NCBI GenBank assembly: GCA_036429605.1
Contig: JAVFKD010000002.1
Location: 1,550,001 to 1,614,000 of the forward strand
DNA length: 64,000 bases
Reading direction: 5' to 3'
Source: Cladobotryum mycophilum
Taxonomy: Eukaryota; Ascomycota; Sordariomycetes; Hypocreales; Hypocreaceae
Positions 22,101-32,488 of this stretch are shown here, piece after piece (the first letter of the stretch is position 1; every line of letters begins with the position of its first letter). Below the pieces are notes generated by a model. It saw only the letters and a program-made list of their open reading frames with translations, ran no database searches and was not told where the DNA came from. The translations under genes and the position numbers were made by a program.

Positions 22101-25100
22101 TGGCGGCGATACCACTACAACTGGTCATCAGTCCGAGTTCACTGACCATAGCATGTCTCATGGAAGTTCTGAACCGACAAGAACAACTGGTTCTGGAGGA
22201 AACTCACAGGGCTCATCAAGAACTACTGGCTCACCGTCTGGTAGCCGCACTACTGAAGCCCTTAGCCAGTTAGAATCAAGCTATATAATGTCCTCTGGTG
22301 GCTATAGTACTCCGGCCTCTATGCGCTCTACTAGTGAATTTACGACTCTGTCAAAGACTCCGACTTTTACTTCCGGTGATAATAAGACTAAGACCGACCG
22401 TCAGTCTGAAACCACTGGTTATGTAGGATCATCCGGAAGCTCCAGAGAACCAGAGACTACTCGTGCCGGAGAAAGCTCTCGAAGCTCATCGAGAACTTCT
22501 GGTATTTCCTCTGGTAGTCAGACAACAATTAGTCATTCAGGGGCAACTTATACGATGCCATCTAGCGAATCTGGTTCCAAGACTATGCGCGACTCTTTGA
22601 CTATATCAACAAACTCCTCAAAGACTGTTGCTTCTACGTCTGGTAGCTATCATACTGAAGACAGTTACAGTTCCGAGTCCACTGCCCATGGGAGACCATC
22701 AGGAAGTTCCGCGCAACCGGAAACCGCTAGAAATGATTCACATAGTCCTTCAGGCGCAACTGGTTCAACCTCTGGTAAACAACCTACCGAAACCGCCAGC
22801 CATTCGAAAACTATGAGCCTTGGAACATCTGGTGGATCCGGCTCAGAGACCACCTCGCGTTCAACTACTAACTCGACCAACTCGCCACAAAGTGTTAGTT
22901 CTACTTCTAGTAGCGTCAATACAAAGACTATGAAGCCTACTGGGATTAGCCATCGTTCAGAGTCTACTGGTCGCGAAAGTTCCAAACAGTCAGAAAGCAC
23001 TCGAGAGTACTCACAGGTCCCTTCAGGAACAATAGGTTCGTCTTCTGGTATCCATACTACCGAAACAAGCCACCGTTCGGAAGCTACAAGCAATGTAACG
23101 ACACCAAGTGGCTCCAAGACCGTTACACGCTCTACTGATGAGTCAACCAACTTATCCAATATAATTACTTCTACATCCAGCAGCGAGAGCACTAAGACAA
23201 TGTCTCGTTCCAAAGCTACCAGCCACGAAACTGCTGAGCAGCCAGAAACCTCAAGCGAGAATTCACAGCACCCTTCAGGAACGAGTATTCAACCCGCTGG
23301 CAGGCATACCGCTGAGACTAGTAACCGTTCGGAATCCACTGGTTCTGCTATGACATCTGGCAGTTCTGGAAAGTCTACTACCACCACAGGTTCTGGAGAT
23401 GTTTCGCATAGCTCGTCGGGAATCAGGGCATCGAGTGATCAAACATCTATTTATCCAACAACTACTAGCAATGGGATATCATCTGTTACTTCGATGAAGC
23501 CTACCACAGTTACTCGTGAGAATGCTTCGAGCATGTCATCAGGAGCGACAGCTTCCAGTGGTGGCATAGCCAGTACCCATCCAGAGTCTGCTACTCATAA
23601 AACCTCGCACGGAAGCTCAGAGCAACCTACGACAACAAACGCTCCCGGACGGGATTCGAATAGCTCACGAACCGTTGCTTCCAGCGACCAAACTACAGAT
23701 AATACAGCATCTACCACTCACGGAGAATCTTCAAGTGGTTACACGCAGCCCGGAATCACAACTGGCTCTGAGGAAAACTCACACAGCTCATCAGGTTCAA
23801 TAGCTTCAAGCAGTCGCAGTACTAGTACTCGCCCAGAGACTGCTACCTCTGGAACACCATCGAGTGGTTCAGAGAGACACACCACTACCACAGCCATTTC
23901 TAGCCATGACTTAAACGGTTCTTCACGCACCTTGGCCACAAGCTATCGCAGCACTGAAACCAGCAATCGTCGCGAATCGACCAGTGATAGAGTGCTATCT
24001 AGTAGTAGCTCGGGACAACCTAAGAACACAGTTACCTTGGAGAGTAACTCCCACGGTCCGTCAGGAACAACCGCCTCTGGTAGTCAAACTACTGTCAATT
24101 ATACAGCGTCCACCAGTCAAGATAACTCCATGCAGTCTACATCCAAAACATCTGATGGTGCTTCAAGCAACTCATCAGGAGTCACGGGCACTGGTAATCG
24201 CAACACTGAAGCTAGTAGTCGTTCTGAATCCACTACCGATATGATGCCATTAAACAGCGGCTCCGGATGGCCTAAAACTACAGTCGCCTCAGAAAGTAAC
24301 TCGCACAATTCATCAAGAACAACTGCTTCCAGTAATCAAGTTACTGGCAGTTATCCAACGTCTACTGGCCAAGGTACTTCTGTCCAGTCTAAATCCAGAA
24401 CTTCAGGAGCCATCAGCACCAACAGCCGCAACACCGAAGCCAGCACTCATTCGGAATCCACCAGTCGCCGAGTATCATCTAACAGCTCCGGACAACGCCA
24501 AACCACTGTTACTTCCGAGACCACTACCCGCGGCTCGTCAAGAACCACTGAAATCACTGCCCCCAGCAGCCACACTACTGATGGCTATTCGGTATCTACA
24601 GGTCAAATTCAACACTCCCAGCCTACTTACACCATTCCCGGGAAGGATTCCACCTCATCAGAAATTATGAGCAGTGGTAGGCACAGCACTAAAACGGGTA
24701 GCACATCTAAATCTGCCAGTACTAAGATGACCTCTAGCAGCTCTAGAGAATCTCAAACAGCCGGTAGTTCTGGAAGTACTACCCACGACTCTTCAAAAAC
24801 TATTGCCTCTAGCAGCCAACCTACCGGCAGCTATTCGGAATCTACTAGCCAAGGTTATCCTACACAGTCTGAATCCTCAACCTCTAGCAGGAATTTGAGT
24901 ACCTCATCAAGAATCGTGACCAGCGACAGTCACAGTACTGAAACCAGTCACAGCGCACAGTCAACTAGTCATATGTCACCCAGCAGCTCTGGAAAACTTG
25001 CAACCACTACCGATTCTGGAAATAATTCGCATAGCTCCTCAAGCGCAATTACTTCTAGTGGTCGTACTACTGGCGGCCATTCGGAATCTTCTAGCCTAAC

Positions 25101-27570
25101 GTCTGTCTCCGGCAGTTATGCGCAGCCAACAGCCCCAGCTTCCGAAACTAATTCAAACGGCCCATCAGGAACCGTTTCTTCTCAAAGTGGCCATAATACC
25201 GAAACTGGCAACATCTCAGGATCCACGGCTAGTGGAAATACATCCGGAAATTCAGGATCACCCAAGACTACTAGTAATTCCGAAAAGAGTTCACACAGTT
25301 CTTCAGGAACGGTTACTTCCAGCAGTCACACGACTGATAGCTACCCGCAACCTACAAGTCGGGGGCCAATGTCCAATAATGAGCAACCCACAAGCAGTCG
25401 CAGGAACGACGCGAGCACCTCATCAGGATCTGGTACTCCCAGTGATAGTCAAACAAACACCAGCGGCTATTCGCAATCTACTGGCTATGGAATGACATCT
25501 AGTAACTCTAGGCAGACTCAAGCTACCGCTAGTACCGGATACAGTTCGCATACCTCGTCAATAACAGGCAGCCATCCATCAAGTAGTCAAGGCTCAATGT
25601 CCAACAGCCCTACGAAGACCACTACAGATAATGGGACTACATTGAGTGGCTCATCTAGAACCGTGATTTCAAGGGATCATAACACAAGCACCAGTGATTA
25701 CCCACAGCCCACCAGTCAAGAAGTGAGGTCTAGCAGCTCTGAACAGCCTTCAGCGATCTCTGGCTCTGCAGTTAGCTCGCATGCTTCAGCAAGTGCCACC
25801 ACCCATCCAGCGTCCAGTAGTCAAGGACCGCCGTCGAGCAACTCGATGCAACCCACAACAAGTCGCGGAAATAATTCGAGTAGCTCATCAAGAATGACCA
25901 TTTCTGGTGATCAGGAAACAAAGACTAGCGATTACCCACAGCCAACAAGTCAGGGAATGACAACTAATAATTCAGGGCAGTCTCGAACTACGTCGGTCTC
26001 TAGAGCCGGTTCTCACAGCTCGTCAAGAGCTGATACCCCATCCCACTCTAGTAGTCAGGAATCGCCATCCAGTAGCTCTGTCAAACCTACAACGATGTCT
26101 GTGTATACCTCTATCAGCTCATTCGAGACTGTTATCTCTAGTGGTCAAAAGACTAGAACCAATAGTGACACAACATCTGCGAATCACAGACAGTCTTCGG
26201 GTAGTTCCGCGCAGCCTACGACTAGACCTACGATCGTAAGTGGCTCAAATATTGCATCAGGGACAGTTACCTCTAGCTATATCAGTCATTCCACTGAAAC
26301 AGCTAGCTCTCGAAGAGTTACTAGCCAGGGAACCCAATCTGGTAGTACTGGGGATTCCAAAACTACCACTCGTTTAGGGGCGAACATAGGCGGCTCGTCG
26401 AGCACAGCTGTTTCTACCACTCCTAGCAACACTCAGAGTACTGATTATTACTCACAACCTACCGTTCCTACGACTTTTAGCACCAGAGTCTCCAGTAAAA
26501 TCCAGTCGGCTACAACTGCAGTGGCTATCACCACTAGCGGGGTATACTACCCTCCAGCTCCTAGCAATGGTACCAACGACTCCAGCTACCCTTTGCCAAC
26601 CAACTCTGGGCATGAAGGCTACTACCCTCCGCCAACCGACCATGGGAATGAGGGCTACTACCCTCCTCCATCTAGCAGCAATCAAGTGACACCAGGTGGC
26701 GAAGGAGAGACCGATTCTTCCAGATGCCGGGGTATTCTCAATGGCGTAGGCTGCATTATCGAGGGTGGCGTTGAGCTCGTCAATGGCGGGGCTAAAGCTG
26801 CCGCATCTACAGCCAGCAATCTTCTTGGCTCTATCATCAATATTAACGGTGGCGTAGCTGGCAAGAAGCCGGGATCACCTGAAGGTATGCCTGTATGGCC
26901 CGGAAGCCATGGACTTGGAAGTGGTGGAGGCCCTGGCGGTACTGACTACCCAGCTCCTCCCCCCAGCACGGGAGACTATCCCTTACCAGGAGCCCCGGGT
27001 GGTGAACCAACAAGTGAGAACGGAGTTGGAGGACAAAACGACCAGGTGCTAGTTGACACGGGAAGTGGTGGTTATCCAACCTATCCCACTGAAACAACAG
27101 TCAATGAAGAAAACCAGGGAATTGCCACTCCTCCACCCCGCCTCGACGAATCAGGAAGTGGCACAGGTAATCAGGGACATATCGTATACCCTCCTCGTCC
27201 CGATGAAGTAGGGACGGACAATGGTGGCCAGGAAGGAGTTGCATACCCACCTCGTCCCAGCGAATCAGGGGCCAATGAGGGAGGTCAGGGAAATATTGTT
27301 TATCCACCTCGCCCTGATGAAGTCACAAGTGGTGGGGGCAGCAAGGGAAGCGAGATGCCCGCAGCCCCTCCTCCCAGTACCCCTGGAAATAACAACGAAG
27401 GCTCTAGAGAGCACGGATATAGCACCTATGGAATTCCTTCACCTGGCGCAGGGGGCTATCCCTCAGCCCATACGGGAGGCTCTGGGAACCTTGGGGGCAG
27501 CATCAATAAGACTCCTTCTGGAGGTCTGTTAGGAGGACTTGGCGGCCTTTTGGGCAAATTGTGGAGGTGA
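19135..27570 (+). CDS. Giant Ser/Thr-rich mucin-like secreted surface protein
   Basis: One uninterrupted frame of 2811 residues. The start is ATG 19135; the few in-frame codons upstream contain no ATG. Residues 1 to about 29 form a signal peptide (ARVAVLGSLLFAPIRA). An N-terminal region to about 265 holds most of the cysteines, including two copies of a CxxCxGTVxxYEPT motif (Cys90/93 and Cys128/131) and Gly/Pro/Thr beta-type repeats such as SLPGAHSGGPTITLP. From about 265 to 2460 the protein is an enormous Ser/Thr/Gly tract of imperfect units around 45 residues long with recurring HTTETS-HSESTS, SSSG-QPETT and NSHSSSGTTAS elements, expected to be densely O-glycosylated. Next come YYPPP repeats (from about 2471), a hydrophobic CRGILNGVGC segment with ELVNGGAKAAASTASNLLG, and 20-residue YPPRPDE repeats (about 2663-2740). 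It ends GGLLGGLGGLLGKLWR. There is no clear GPI signal or transmembrane helix. Role inferred: cell-wall or matrix adhesin-like or protective coat. No family recognised. Confidence 0.85.
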   Translation: MAGRGARGPFAWAARVAVLGSLLFAPIRANEDGTIIVEVVVTTYLDLGACANACSQKNNFKTVEASPSYVTLTLPTSHSVGATSTKPPRCPVCPGTVYHYEPTNIPFVTVTSTTQSLQHTVSTIYPECNTCKGTVIIYEPTDKAGPQPTPATTYSIPGAWPDGPRITLSPCHAGGPSTIVVGTPGFTSELSTVTMPEAGPSATTHTLLPTGSDGKVLPSCTPIVVIGNPGGNGGHGTTTVSLPGAHSGGPTITLPPTEPGKPPIVVVCPTSSGTSAHGGSTYSQGGNGTSSVSHSTWSQPTTTTLSGSGVYSSSGMHSSSSNGQTTETGNHSGPGHTTPSGYERPSDTTSSGDHPNSLLKTVTSASGDRTTGSGRPESTGVPSSSPETTHSKGESRSPTTIASTSGNYKTETTRSSGSRHHGSSSDSSGKPSGTTVSEAHSSVPSKAATSTSGSHTAKTIHTGSADRGIPSSSSESTVSEHDSTRPTSVASRGRTTETSYYPQPTDSSGTSSVHSGHSRSTAHTESHSNGSSKTVASSSNGHTTESKRPDSTNQGMTSSGSRKPETTRPGENSQTSSGTASTYGGHTTETGHHTESTGSGTSIGGSEHPSGTTVPGNHSNGSSMTVASASSGTIRESGHSESTRHGMKSSDSRKPEPASSEAYPSESTATSSASGRYTGETGKHSESTDRAGSSSHSGQTKTTTPYATSTGSDTSSVSTLEASSMSMYTPATRSHAESTDHTIPNRSPETTITTHGSNTSKATTSTFGDDTTATGGHSGSTGQTTSGVSGQTTATALSGDHSSGSTTSMDSTTRGGTINTGRGPESTSHGMKPSSSEASISAGNSQASTATPSTVGGHTGTVKCSETSGHATSGASRQTDTATLSVDSSSWSATSTISTSSHGITQPGQNAATAGPSMLHGTSGQPETTSPGGSLQTSSTGLYSSGHTTTTISHEQTSQKMSSGDSGSQTTTRSAEESTNSSKVSTSASGGDTTTTGHQSEFTDHSMSHGSSEPTRTTGSGGNSQGSSRTTGSPSGSRTTEALSQLESSYIMSSGGYSTPASMRSTSEFTTLSKTPTFTSGDNKTKTDRQSETTGYVGSSGSSREPETTRAGESSRSSSRTSGISSGSQTTISHSGATYTMPSSESGSKTMRDSLTISTNSSKTVASTSGSYHTEDSYSSESTAHGRPSGSSAQPETARNDSHSPSGATGSTSGKQPTETASHSKTMSLGTSGGSGSETTSRSTTNSTNSPQSVSSTSSSVNTKTMKPTGISHRSESTGRESSKQSESTREYSQVPSGTIGSSSGIHTTETSHRSEATSNVTTPSGSKTVTRSTDESTNLSNIITSTSSSESTKTMSRSKATSHETAEQPETSSENSQHPSGTSIQPAGRHTAETSNRSESTGSAMTSGSSGKSTTTTGSGDVSHSSSGIRASSDQTSIYPTTTSNGISSVTSMKPTTVTRENASSMSSGATASSGGIASTHPESATHKTSHGSSEQPTTTNAPGRDSNSSRTVASSDQTTDNTASTTHGESSSGYTQPGITTGSEENSHSSSGSIASSSRSTSTRPETATSGTPSSGSERHTTTTAISSHDLNGSSRTLATSYRSTETSNRRESTSDRVLSSSSSGQPKNTVTLESNSHGPSGTTASGSQTTVNYTASTSQDNSMQSTSKTSDGASSNSSGVTGTGNRNTEASSRSESTTDMMPLNSGSGWPKTTVASESNSHNSSRTTASSNQVTGSYPTSTGQGTSVQSKSRTSGAISTNSRNTEASTHSESTSRRVSSNSSGQRQTTVTSETTTRGSSRTTEITAPSSHTTDGYSVSTGQIQHSQPTYTIPGKDSTSSEIMSSGRHSTKTGSTSKSASTKMTSSSSRESQTAGSSGSTTHDSSKTIASSSQPTGSYSESTSQGYPTQSESSTSSRNLSTSSRIVTSDSHSTETSHSAQSTSHMSPSSSGKLATTTDSGNNSHSSSSAITSSGRTTGGHSESSSLTSVSGSYAQPTAPASETNSNGPSGTVSSQSGHNTETGNISGSTASGNTSGNSGSPKTTSNSEKSSHSSSGTVTSSSHTTDSYPQPTSRGPMSNNEQPTSSRRNDASTSSGSGTPSDSQTNTSGYSQSTGYGMTSSNSRQTQATASTGYSSHTSSITGSHPSSSQGSMSNSPTKTTTDNGTTLSGSSRTVISRDHNTSTSDYPQPTSQEVRSSSSEQPSAISGSAVSSHASASATTHPASSSQGPPSSNSMQPTTSRGNNSSSSSRMTISGDQETKTSDYPQPTSQGMTTNNSGQSRTTSVSRAGSHSSSRADTPSHSSSQESPSSSSVKPTTMSVYTSISSFETVISSGQKTRTNSDTTSANHRQSSGSSAQPTTRPTIVSGSNIASGTVTSSYISHSTETASSRRVTSQGTQSGSTGDSKTTTRLGANIGGSSSTAVSTTPSNTQSTDYYSQPTVPTTFSTRVSSKIQSATTAVAITTSGVYYPPAPSNGTNDSSYPLPTNSGHEGYYPPPTDHGNEGYYPPPSSSNQVTPGGEGETDSSRCRGILNGVGCIIEGGVELVNGGAKAAASTASNLLGSIININGGVAGKKPGSPEGMPVWPGSHGLGSGGGPGGTDYPAPPPSTGDYPLPGAPGGEPTSENGVGGQNDQVLVDTGSGGYPTYPTETTVNEENQGIATPPPRLDESGSGTGNQGHIVYPPRPDEVGTDNGGQEGVAYPPRPSESGANEGGQGNIVYPPRPDEVTSGGGSKGSEMPAAPPPSTPGNNNEGSREHGYSTYGIPSPGAGGYPSAHTGGSGNLGGSINKTPSGGLLGGLGGLLGKLWR
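19930..26520 (+). repeat. Degenerate Ser/Thr-rich protein repeat tract
   Basis: Roughly 6.6 kb of coding sequence repeats a unit of about 45 codons many times. Units are conserved as protein pattern but strongly diverged as DNA, with extensive synonymous change and variable spacing. This argues for old expansion held by selection rather than a recent array. Boundaries are approximate. Confidence 0.7.
27121..27345 (+). repeat. Coding repeats of about 20 residues (YPPRPDE type)
   Basis: Near the C-terminus of the mucin-like protein, four units share a [YT]PPPR or YPPRP core followed by [DS]E[SV] and a Gly/Asn/Gln-rich linker. A preceding block at about 26545-26670 repeats YYPP[AP]P. Such Pro/Tyr-rich spacers suit extended or cross-linkable wall segments. 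Confidence 0.65.
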
Positions 27571-30500
27571 ACACGAAGTACATTCTTGGAAGGCGACATG
27601 TTAAGCTGATCCCGTTGTATATTGCGCGGCGTTGAGGAATTTGTTTTTGTTCTTGTTTAGCGATCATACTATCAAAGTACACACTTTTGACTAGATATTT
27701 TCTACTGTTGAATAGACTCTTTACATTCTTCATCTATCATGTGCTCTTCAAATAGATCATTTGTTGACTAACAACGCATGCCCATCAGCTTACCCCTAGC
27801 GGATAAGGTGTGCAGATTTCTCTACCTACCCAAAATAGGAACAACACTAGCCGCTGGAAATACAACTCCATAAAGATTCAAATCTATAATGAGAGGGATT
27901 ATTAAGATTTAGAGATCTAACCAAGGGGGTCATTACATATTCGAACCATCCACAAATGAGCACCAAGCCAACGCGAAGGCCGGAGCGAGGCCCCGGACAT
28001 AGACCCACCCGGCACGGTCGTGGGGAAGTGTTACCCCGCTATCTCGGGGCGGGGTCATTCTGACTGGGATACGGAATAAATGTATTTACGTCTGCGATGT
28101 AACAAGGCGTCACATCCTTTGTCATTGTCACAGCTCTACCGTTTAATTTGAGCTTGAATGGCAAAATATCTAGTAAAACTAGGTGAGGTGCAGAAAGGCA
28201 AAAGCAATGTATCTTGTCGCAGAAGATGCACCTTTCAGTACCAATCTTCCATATCCATGAGCCTTGGGCGAGGCCAGCGCCTTGATCTTGATCATATGTA
28301 GGATCTACTTGACGCAGTAAGGAACCTCTTTTACCACGTTATCCAACGCATGATAGCCACGGTCCGTACTATATTTCACCCAAAGCCCCTAGAAGCTAAT
28401 GTCTAGTGCTCTACTGATGATTCACCACCTACAACATTCTTCATACACCTACACTAAGAGAAGTGACGTTATCAATGTACATACTGGCTACAGTTCTGTT
28501 ACCCTTACCTCGAACCTCTTGCTTAGCTTTCAAGAGCGAAGTAGAGGTTGACTTTATAATTGCCGACCTACAAGTCTGGCAGCAATGAGGTTGCACGCGT
28601 CACATCTGTCACCAGGATTAAAGATTCAGGGTTTAGGGTATCCATCTTTATTGACAACCTCCGTAATTCCGGAAAAAGACCCCCTTTCGTGCAGGATTTA
28701 TATTACGGTGGCTTTGTAATCCCACACCCCTAGATCCCTCCGCGTACTATCCCGCCCCGCGTCATGACCGGTATACCCATGACTATCTGATGCTTTCCAT
28801 AGGCGCAGATCGATCCAAGGGCGGGTTTTGACATGAAGTGGGCCTACCCCCTATGCAAGAGCTGCCGAGATTCTGAAGAGCCATAAGGCATAAAGCTCTT
28901 ACGATGCTACAATTCCGTAACGGGGGCGGACTAAAGAACGGGACACGTATTTAGATGGAGTATGGTATCATGCATTGCAGAGATGCCGTCTATTATCTAT
29001 CTCATATACATGATAGCGGGTAATAATCTCGCTCTATGTCTGGTGCTGATGAGAGGGGAGAGAGACAGGAATCCATACCGGATTACCATAACCGGCAATC
29101 GACCCGACTGATGCATATGCCCTTGCATGTACATCACCGTATGCAGCCTGACTAAGTTGAAACCGACACCACTTGGTCTTATACAAACTATCAAGGGAGG
29201 AATCAAAATTCCACCAAAACCCCCATTTCACGTTACATACCTCTCATCTTCCCCTCAAAGAAGCCTTATTTAGGTCATATTTGGTCGAATTGTATAGCGT
29301 CGGAACGGCCCGCTCCCTTTATGAAGCCGGGTGTTCTTAAACAAATGTTAGCGCACAAGCACGACTGAATCGCATCAAGCCAAGCCAGTAAGGAACCATT
29401 AGATATACTATTGCTTGGCGCATTGAACTTCCTGCATAATCATCTTCAATCATGTTAACGAGGGTCGACAATAGTAGCCGGTATAAGCAAGATACATCCC
29501 CCTGGATTCTTGATAGGTCAGTCAACCAGTCAGCTCACTGGCAACGCATACTCTTATCATTCGTCCGAGTCAAGCCCCGTTTTATTCACTAATGGGCCAT
29601 CGAGTTGTAGTAGACTGCTCTACGCCCTTGACATTGACTAGGAGCATGAGCTATGCTACTTTGACTCTAATCGGCTTAGAAACCTCAACTTAAATGCCAC
29701 CCAGCGTAGCGCCAGTGTCTTACCACCTCCTCTCTCAGGTCAAACAGTCGTCGGTCATCAAAGAAATAAGTTGAGTCTTACTCGCTGAATAAGATCATTG
29801 TGGAGATGTTTTTACGCGTATGTGCATCTGTCGATGGAATCAATCTGTTTTGTCTCATGAACAACCCCACCAATAGTTTCAATAGAGAATAAGCTGCATC
29901 ACCCCTTGATGCAACACCCATTTCTATTTTTTCTTCTTTTGACAGTATGTTTCTTCAAAACTCTCACTTTGAATTACAAAGCTCCTCGTCATCCATTCAC
30001 TGTTGGAGACTTCTGCGTCAACCACACCAAGGGCCACTAGCTATTGACAGAAAAACACAAGCATAAGCTCATTTCTATTATTAGCAACTTTCAATAATGG
30101 ATTCAAATCAGATCGTCGATTTATGCCGCCCCCGTAGCAAGACCTTATCCCTGCCAAGCTCGGCCCGAATCCCATGTTCGTCCATCTGACACGGCTGATC
30201 TTGTGAATAGGGTTCTTGGGATTTCCAGAAAACAAGCTACTCGTTTGCCCAGTGAGGCCGTAATGCTGTATTGATGTGAATGTGTTTGGGCCTAAGTGTA
30301 GGTATCTTATTACCGACAGGGCTGAAAGTAAAAGCTGCAATATTGACATATCACTCTTCATTGTAAAGCGTCATCCACATCAGAAAGTAAAGTTGACCCG
30401 GTAGGACCCAGACCGGTAAGTCAGCGTACGCACGGCCGTCTCAAGTTCTTGGCAGGGATATGGAAGACATGGGACTTCGCATAGGTAGGGCTGGGCAGGC

Positions 30501-30735
30501 ATGCCTTTGCCGTGTATGCATACTTTAGTGGCATTCTTGACACCATCGCAAACCCCTAACCCCAATGAAGCCGTAGAGCTCGTGAGGTCCTACCATATCA
30601 ACCTTGCTAAGCATCCCCGCACTCTGACATTGAGATCATAGTATAAAAGACTCCAGGTAGCACATCATGAATTCCTCCCTCTAGTAGTATCTGTACACCG
30701 TATATCGGATATCTTTCCCTGTGAGAGCTTGACCA
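27571..30735. other. 3.2-kb gene-free region between mucin and P450
   Basis: No protein-coding gene is evident on either strand, and no convincing tRNA or transposon terminus. It is not markedly AT-rich, so heavy RIP is not apparent. GC-rich islands (for example around 27970-28080 and 28720-28850) alternate with ordinary DNA. The last 100 bases act as the P450 promoter. Confidence 0.5.
30642..30648 (+). promoter_or_regulatory. TATA box of P450 gene
   Basis: TATAAAA, within AGTATAAAAGACTCC, lies about 90 bases before the P450 ATG. Confidence 0.55.
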
Positions 30736-32488
30736 ATGGCTGTCATATCTACTGGAGACGCACTCATAGGGGGCGTTCTCCTTTCCACCGCCTACGTCCT
30801 CTGCCTCTGCATCTACCGACTCTTTCTCTCCCCAATCGCTCATATTCCCGGCCCAACCCTAGCTAAGCTCACATTCTGGTACGAGTTCTACTACGATGCC
30901 ATCAAAAGAGGGCAATACGTCTGGAAAATCGACGAGCTACATAAGAAATACGGCCCCATCGTTCAAGTGAGCCCCGAAGAGGTCCACATCAGGGACCCAG
31001 ACTTTTACGATGAAATCTACAGTGGTGCTGGAAAAAAGCGAAACAAGTGGCTCCGACTTAATTCTGGACTGGGCATGCAAGAAGCGCTCTTATGCACTAC
31101 CGACCACGACCTCCACCGCAAGCGACGTGGTGCCCTGAACCCTTTCTTCTCCAAGCAAAAGGTCCGCAGTTTGCAGCCTGACATTTTGGTCGTCATTGAG
31201 ACCCTTATGAATCGGTTTGAGGGATTCGGTCGTACGGGTGAGCCTCTGAGCGTCACTGACGCATTCGCGGCGTTGACTTATGGTAAGCCCTCCTCCTCCC
31301 GGCCGCTTTACCTACTCTCCCCCATGTAGTAGTCAATACTGACAGTATGCCTCGTTGAGATGTCGTATATGACTACTCCTTTGGCTTTAATCGAGGCCAC
31401 ATCAGTAAGCCCGACTTTGCTCCCGGCTTCCGCAATGTCTCGCAAAGAGGCGCACAGATTGGACACGTCGGCAAGGCATTCCCTTGGCTGCTGAGCCTTA
31501 TAGAAAGCCTACCAGATTCCATAGCCTTGAAACTGGAGCCAGACTTTGCTGCCTTGGCTCAAGCCCATCAGGTAAGTCATCTCTCGATATCTTGTCGCTT
31601 GTTATCCCCCCTCTATGAAGGAGACTATTTTCTTGCTCGTAATTTACAGATTGCTAATCATTGTAAATAGGATGTCGAAAATGAGTGCGCAAAGGTTTAC
31701 AACGCCCACGCCAACGGCACGGATAAGTCCAGTCAGGCAACCATCTTCCACGAGGTCATCAACAACCCGAATGTACCAGAATCCGAGAAACTGCCGAAGC
31801 GTCTGTGGCAGGACGGCTATGTGGTAGTTGTCGCAGGCACACTCACCACTGCCGACGCACTGAGCTGGTCTGTCTATGCCATGCTCACAAATCCAGAGTC
31901 CTTCCGCAAGCTCAAGGATGAGCTACTTGCAGTTATGCCCCATGCAACTTCTCCAGTCCCTACGGTTGATGAGCTAGAAAAGCTGCCATACTTGGTTGCT
32001 GTCATTGCTGAAGCGCTGCGCCTCTCCAATGGTGTAACCCTGCGAGAGCCCCTAATTGATCCCGAGAGGCCCATGGTCTACACCGGAAAGGACAACAAGC
32101 AGATAGTCATCCCCCCAATACGCCCATCTCCCAAACTGCGGTTCTTAACCATTTCAACCCGGAGCTATTCCCCAATCCACACAAATTCATGCCTGAGCGC
32201 TGGATCCTCGGTTCCAATGCCCCTCAGGCAAACCCCAAGCACTTTGCGCCATTCCTCAGAGGAAGCCGTATGTGCCTGGGCATTAACTTGGCGTATGCAG
32301 AGATGTACCTGACGCTGGCGACCATCTTCCGACGATACGGCAGCCGAGAAGTACAGGACCCGGGAGACAAGGGATGGCTGGAGCTCTTTGACTTTGACTT
32401 TAATCGGGATCTGAAGCTTGTTGGCGATGGAGCTGTGCCGTTGTACTCTACAAAGAGTAGGGGAGTAAGAGTAACTGTTAGAAAATGA
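30736..32488 (+). CDS. Cytochrome P450 monooxygenase with one-base frameshift
   Basis: ER-anchored heme-thiolate monooxygenase of the fungal secondary-metabolism type (trichodiene-oxygenase/benzoate-hydroxylase-like). Exons 30736-31282, 31360-31571 and 31671-32488; the introns are GT-AG. An N-terminal membrane helix (LIGGVLLSTAYVLCLCIYRLF) precedes the proline-rich AHIPGPTLAK hinge. The I-helix AGTLTTAD lies at about 308-315 and the K-helix EALR at about 367. After QIVIPP the correct reading jumps frame: TPISQTAVLNHFNPELF, FMPERW and the heme loop FLRGSRMCLG are in another frame. Exon lengths total 3n+2, so exactly one base is missing, near 32111-32120 in CCCCCCAATA where relatives read an Asn codon. 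As written the protein stops about 32312 without its heme Cys and would be inactive. All other motifs are intact, so the loss is recent or a sequencing error beside the six-C run. Confidence 0.85.

Noticed and set aside
27955..28080. GC-rich stretch with GGTCATTC and CGGGGCGGGG, considered as tRNA, LTR or terminator
   Set aside because: No cloverleaf, no TG...CA terminal repeats and no target-site duplication could be found by eye.
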